From Crocinitomix sp. (GTDB taxonomy: Bacteria; Bacteroidota; Bacteroidia; Flavobacteriales_D; Crocinitomicaceae): a stretch of 8,057 nt of DNA. The position numbers and the translations under genes are program-made. This document shows positions 6,630 through 8,057 of this stretch, piece after piece. The stretch lies in NCBI GenBank assembly GCA_020849935.1, contig JADZFJ010000484.1:1-8057 (forward strand). The letters run 5' to 3'. Position 1 is the stretch's first letter. Every line of letters begins with the position of its first letter. Under the pieces are notes generated by a model that saw only the letters and a program-made list of their open reading frames with translations, was not told the origin of the DNA and searched no databases.

Positions 6630-7901
6630 ATGTCAAACCGAAGATCTTTTATACGAAACAGTGTCTTAATGGCTGGGGCAATAACCCTTCCACAATTTAA
6701 CCTAAAGGGTCAAAACGACGAACTCCCTGAAATTTTTTCGGATGATGAAAATTACTGGAAAGCTGTTCGCGCCCAATTTCCCTTAACTTCTGAGAGAATT
6801 TTTTTGAACAATGGCACTATGGGACCATCTCCTTTTAAGGTTTTAAAGACACTTCAAGATGAAATGCTCTTAATTGAATCAACTGGGCGATATGGAGGAA
6901 ACGAAGAAGAGGCAATCGAAGCTTTGTCAAAATTTATTGGCAGCGCTGCGGACGAAATCAGCTTGACGCGAAATGTAACCGAGGGAATTAATATCATTTG
7001 TTGGGGATTAAAATTAAAAAAGGGAGATGAAGTAATTCTAACCAAACATGAACACGTAGGGAATGCCGGACCATGGCTAAATCGTGCAAAAATTGATGGC
7101 ATTGTAATCAAAACGTTAGATTTAGGTTTTACGGCGGAAGAGACGATTGAAAATTTTAAAAAAATAATCACCAAAAAAACAAAAGCAATTAGTTTACCTC
7201 ATATTCCATGTACAATCGGTCAAATATTGCCCATTAAAGAGATTTGTCAAATTACAAAGGAGCATGGTATCTATAGCTTTATTGATGGAGCTCACCCACC
7301 AGGAATGATCGTTTTAGACATGAAAGATTTGGGTTGTGATTTCTATGCGAGTTGTTGTCATAAATGGATGAATGGGCCAAAAGGAACAGGTTTTTTATAT
7401 ATTTCTGCAGCCAAACGCAATGAAGTTCAAGCCTATTATGGTGGCGGTGGTATGGACACTGGTTGGGATATGTATGTAGAAAATCCTCAATTAAAAGGGT
7501 ATGTGGACAATGGGCATCGCTATTATTACGGTACTCAAAACTCCGCACTATTTAAAGGAATAACAGCTGCGATAGATTTCCAAAACCAACTAGGTAGAAA
7601 TCATATCGAAAATCGTGTTCGAAAATTAGCGACTTATTTACAAGATCATTTGATCAAGTTAAATCCGGCCATTCAAATGTTGACTCCAACTGAAGCTCGA
7701 TCGCGAGGTGCGCAAGTTTCGTTTAAAATAAAAGACCGAGATGTGAGTGAATTACAAAAAAAATGTTCAGATAAACTAATCATTACACGTTACGTACCGG
7801 AGAACAATATTAATTGTTTGAGAATCTCCACACATATTTACAATACCTACCAAGAAATTGACACTTTTTTGGAAACCGTTGACGAGTTTGTTAAAAGTTA
7901 A
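6630..7901 (+). CDS. Class V (fold type I) PLP-dependent aminotransferase with twin-arginine signal
   Basis: A 423-residue PLP enzyme of the class V aminotransferase / isopenicillin-N-epimerase-like / cysteine-desulfurase superfamily. Visible: TRNVTEG at 113-119 (phosphate-binding region), FIDGAH at 217-222 with Asp219 for the pyridine nitrogen, the predicted Schiff-base Lys245 in CCHKWMNGPKGTG, and LRIS at 397-400 with a likely carboxylate-binding arginine. The N-terminus NRRSFIRN (3-10) plus a short hydrophobic stretch (11-21) looks like a Tat export signal, which would place a folded, cofactor-loaded enzyme in the periplasm; no clear AxA cleavage site follows, so it may stay membrane-anchored. 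Substrate is unknown: epimerase, transaminase or C-S lyase activity are all possible. It is divergent from the fad operon with its own candidate promoter, and I see no functional link to fatty-acid degradation. Confidence 0.88.
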   Translation: MSNRRSFIRNSVLMAGAITLPQFNLKGQNDELPEIFSDDENYWKAVRAQFPLTSERIFLNNGTMGPSPFKVLKTLQDEMLLIESTGRYGGNEEEAIEALSKFIGSAADEISLTRNVTEGINIICWGLKLKKGDEVILTKHEHVGNAGPWLNRAKIDGIVIKTLDLGFTAEETIENFKKIITKKTKAISLPHIPCTIGQILPIKEICQITKEHGIYSFIDGAHPPGMIVLDMKDLGCDFYASCCHKWMNGPKGTGFLYISAAKRNEVQAYYGGGGMDTGWDMYVENPQLKGYVDNGHRYYYGTQNSALFKGITAAIDFQNQLGRNHIENRVRKLATYLQDHLIKLNPAIQMLTPTEARSRGAQVSFKIKDRDVSELQKKCSDKLIITRYVPENNINCLRISTHIYNTYQEIDTFLETVDEFVKS

Positions 7902-8057
7902 TTATTGTTTGATTATTTTTTTAATCACCACTTGATCATCTTTCACTAATTGTAGGAAATACGTCCCTGAGGGTAATAAACTGAAATCCAACTGAGTTAA
8001 ATTTGATTCGATATTTTCAGGGGCATAAATCAAACTTCCGTCCATGCCATACACTAA
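7902..8057 (-). CDS. 3' end of a secreted protein with a T9SS C-terminal sorting domain (partial)
   Basis: The minus strand is open from the window edge to TAA at 7902-7904, giving the last 51 residues of a protein. They fit the type A T9SS sorting domain (Por secretion tail): an initial VYGMDGSLIY strand-turn-strand, then LDFSLLPSGTYFLQLVKDD, and a basic end VIKKIIKQ. The 'l..l.sGtYfl.l' core followed by a lysine-rich tail is the family hallmark. Such tails direct proteins across the outer membrane, where PorU removes the tail and releases or anchors the cargo. The cargo domain lies outside the window, so its function cannot be stated. The stop codon directly abuts the stop of the convergent aminotransferase gene, with no bases between. 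Confidence 0.85.
   Translation of the reverse strand, partial: LVYGMDGSLIYAPENIESNLTQLDFSLLPSGTYFLQLVKDDQVVIKKIIKQ

Noticed and set aside
6854..7548. Two minus-strand open frames (106 and 89 codons) opposite the aminotransferase
   Set aside because: The aminotransferase frame contains all PLP-binding motifs; the antisense frames show no sensible protein features.

Overview
The window comes from an AT-rich bacterium of the phylum Bacteroidota, most likely a flavobacterium or close relative. Three things point there: a gene at the right edge that ends in a type IX secretion (T9SS) C-terminal sorting domain, two promoter-like sequences of the Bacteroidota form (TTG, about 18-19 bases, TAnnTTTG), and starts without strong Shine-Dalgarno sequences.

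Left part (15-6393, minus strand). This is a compact fatty-acid beta-oxidation operon, read right to left: a MarR-family regulator (5920-6393); a two-domain 3-hydroxyacyl-CoA dehydrogenase/enoyl-CoA hydratase of the FadN type (3496-5898); a thiolase, FadA (2276-3454); a GNAT acetyltransferase (1821-2276); and a long-form acyl-CoA dehydrogenase of the FadE/VLCAD type (15-1814). Gaps are 21, 41, -1 and 6 bases, so one transcript is very likely. Together the three enzymes cover all four steps of the beta-oxidation spiral: FadE (acyl-CoA to enoyl-CoA), FadN (hydration and NAD-linked oxidation) and FadA (thiolysis to acetyl-CoA). The order fadN-fadA-fadE is that of Bacillus subtilis fadNAE, here with a MarR gene in front and a GNAT gene inserted.

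The fadE frame is interrupted by one in-frame TAG (1416-1418) where the family normally has a tyrosine. Both sides of the stop are in the same frame and join into a normal 599-residue protein, so this is a point nonsense change (or a sequence error), not a frameshift.

Middle (6394-6629). A 236-base divergent intergenic region holds two outward-facing candidate promoters, one for marR-fad (minus) and one for an aminotransferase (plus). A perfect 7-bp inverted repeat sits exactly over the -33 TTG of the marR promoter and is a good candidate for the MarR operator.

Right part (6630-8057). A plus-strand class V PLP-dependent aminotransferase with an N-terminal twin-arginine signal is followed, with no bases between the two stop codons, by the convergent 3' end of a T9SS cargo gene that runs off the window.

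Most of the window is ordinary metabolism. I do not see a new type of system; the interrupted fadE and the operator/promoter overlap are the points most worth checking.
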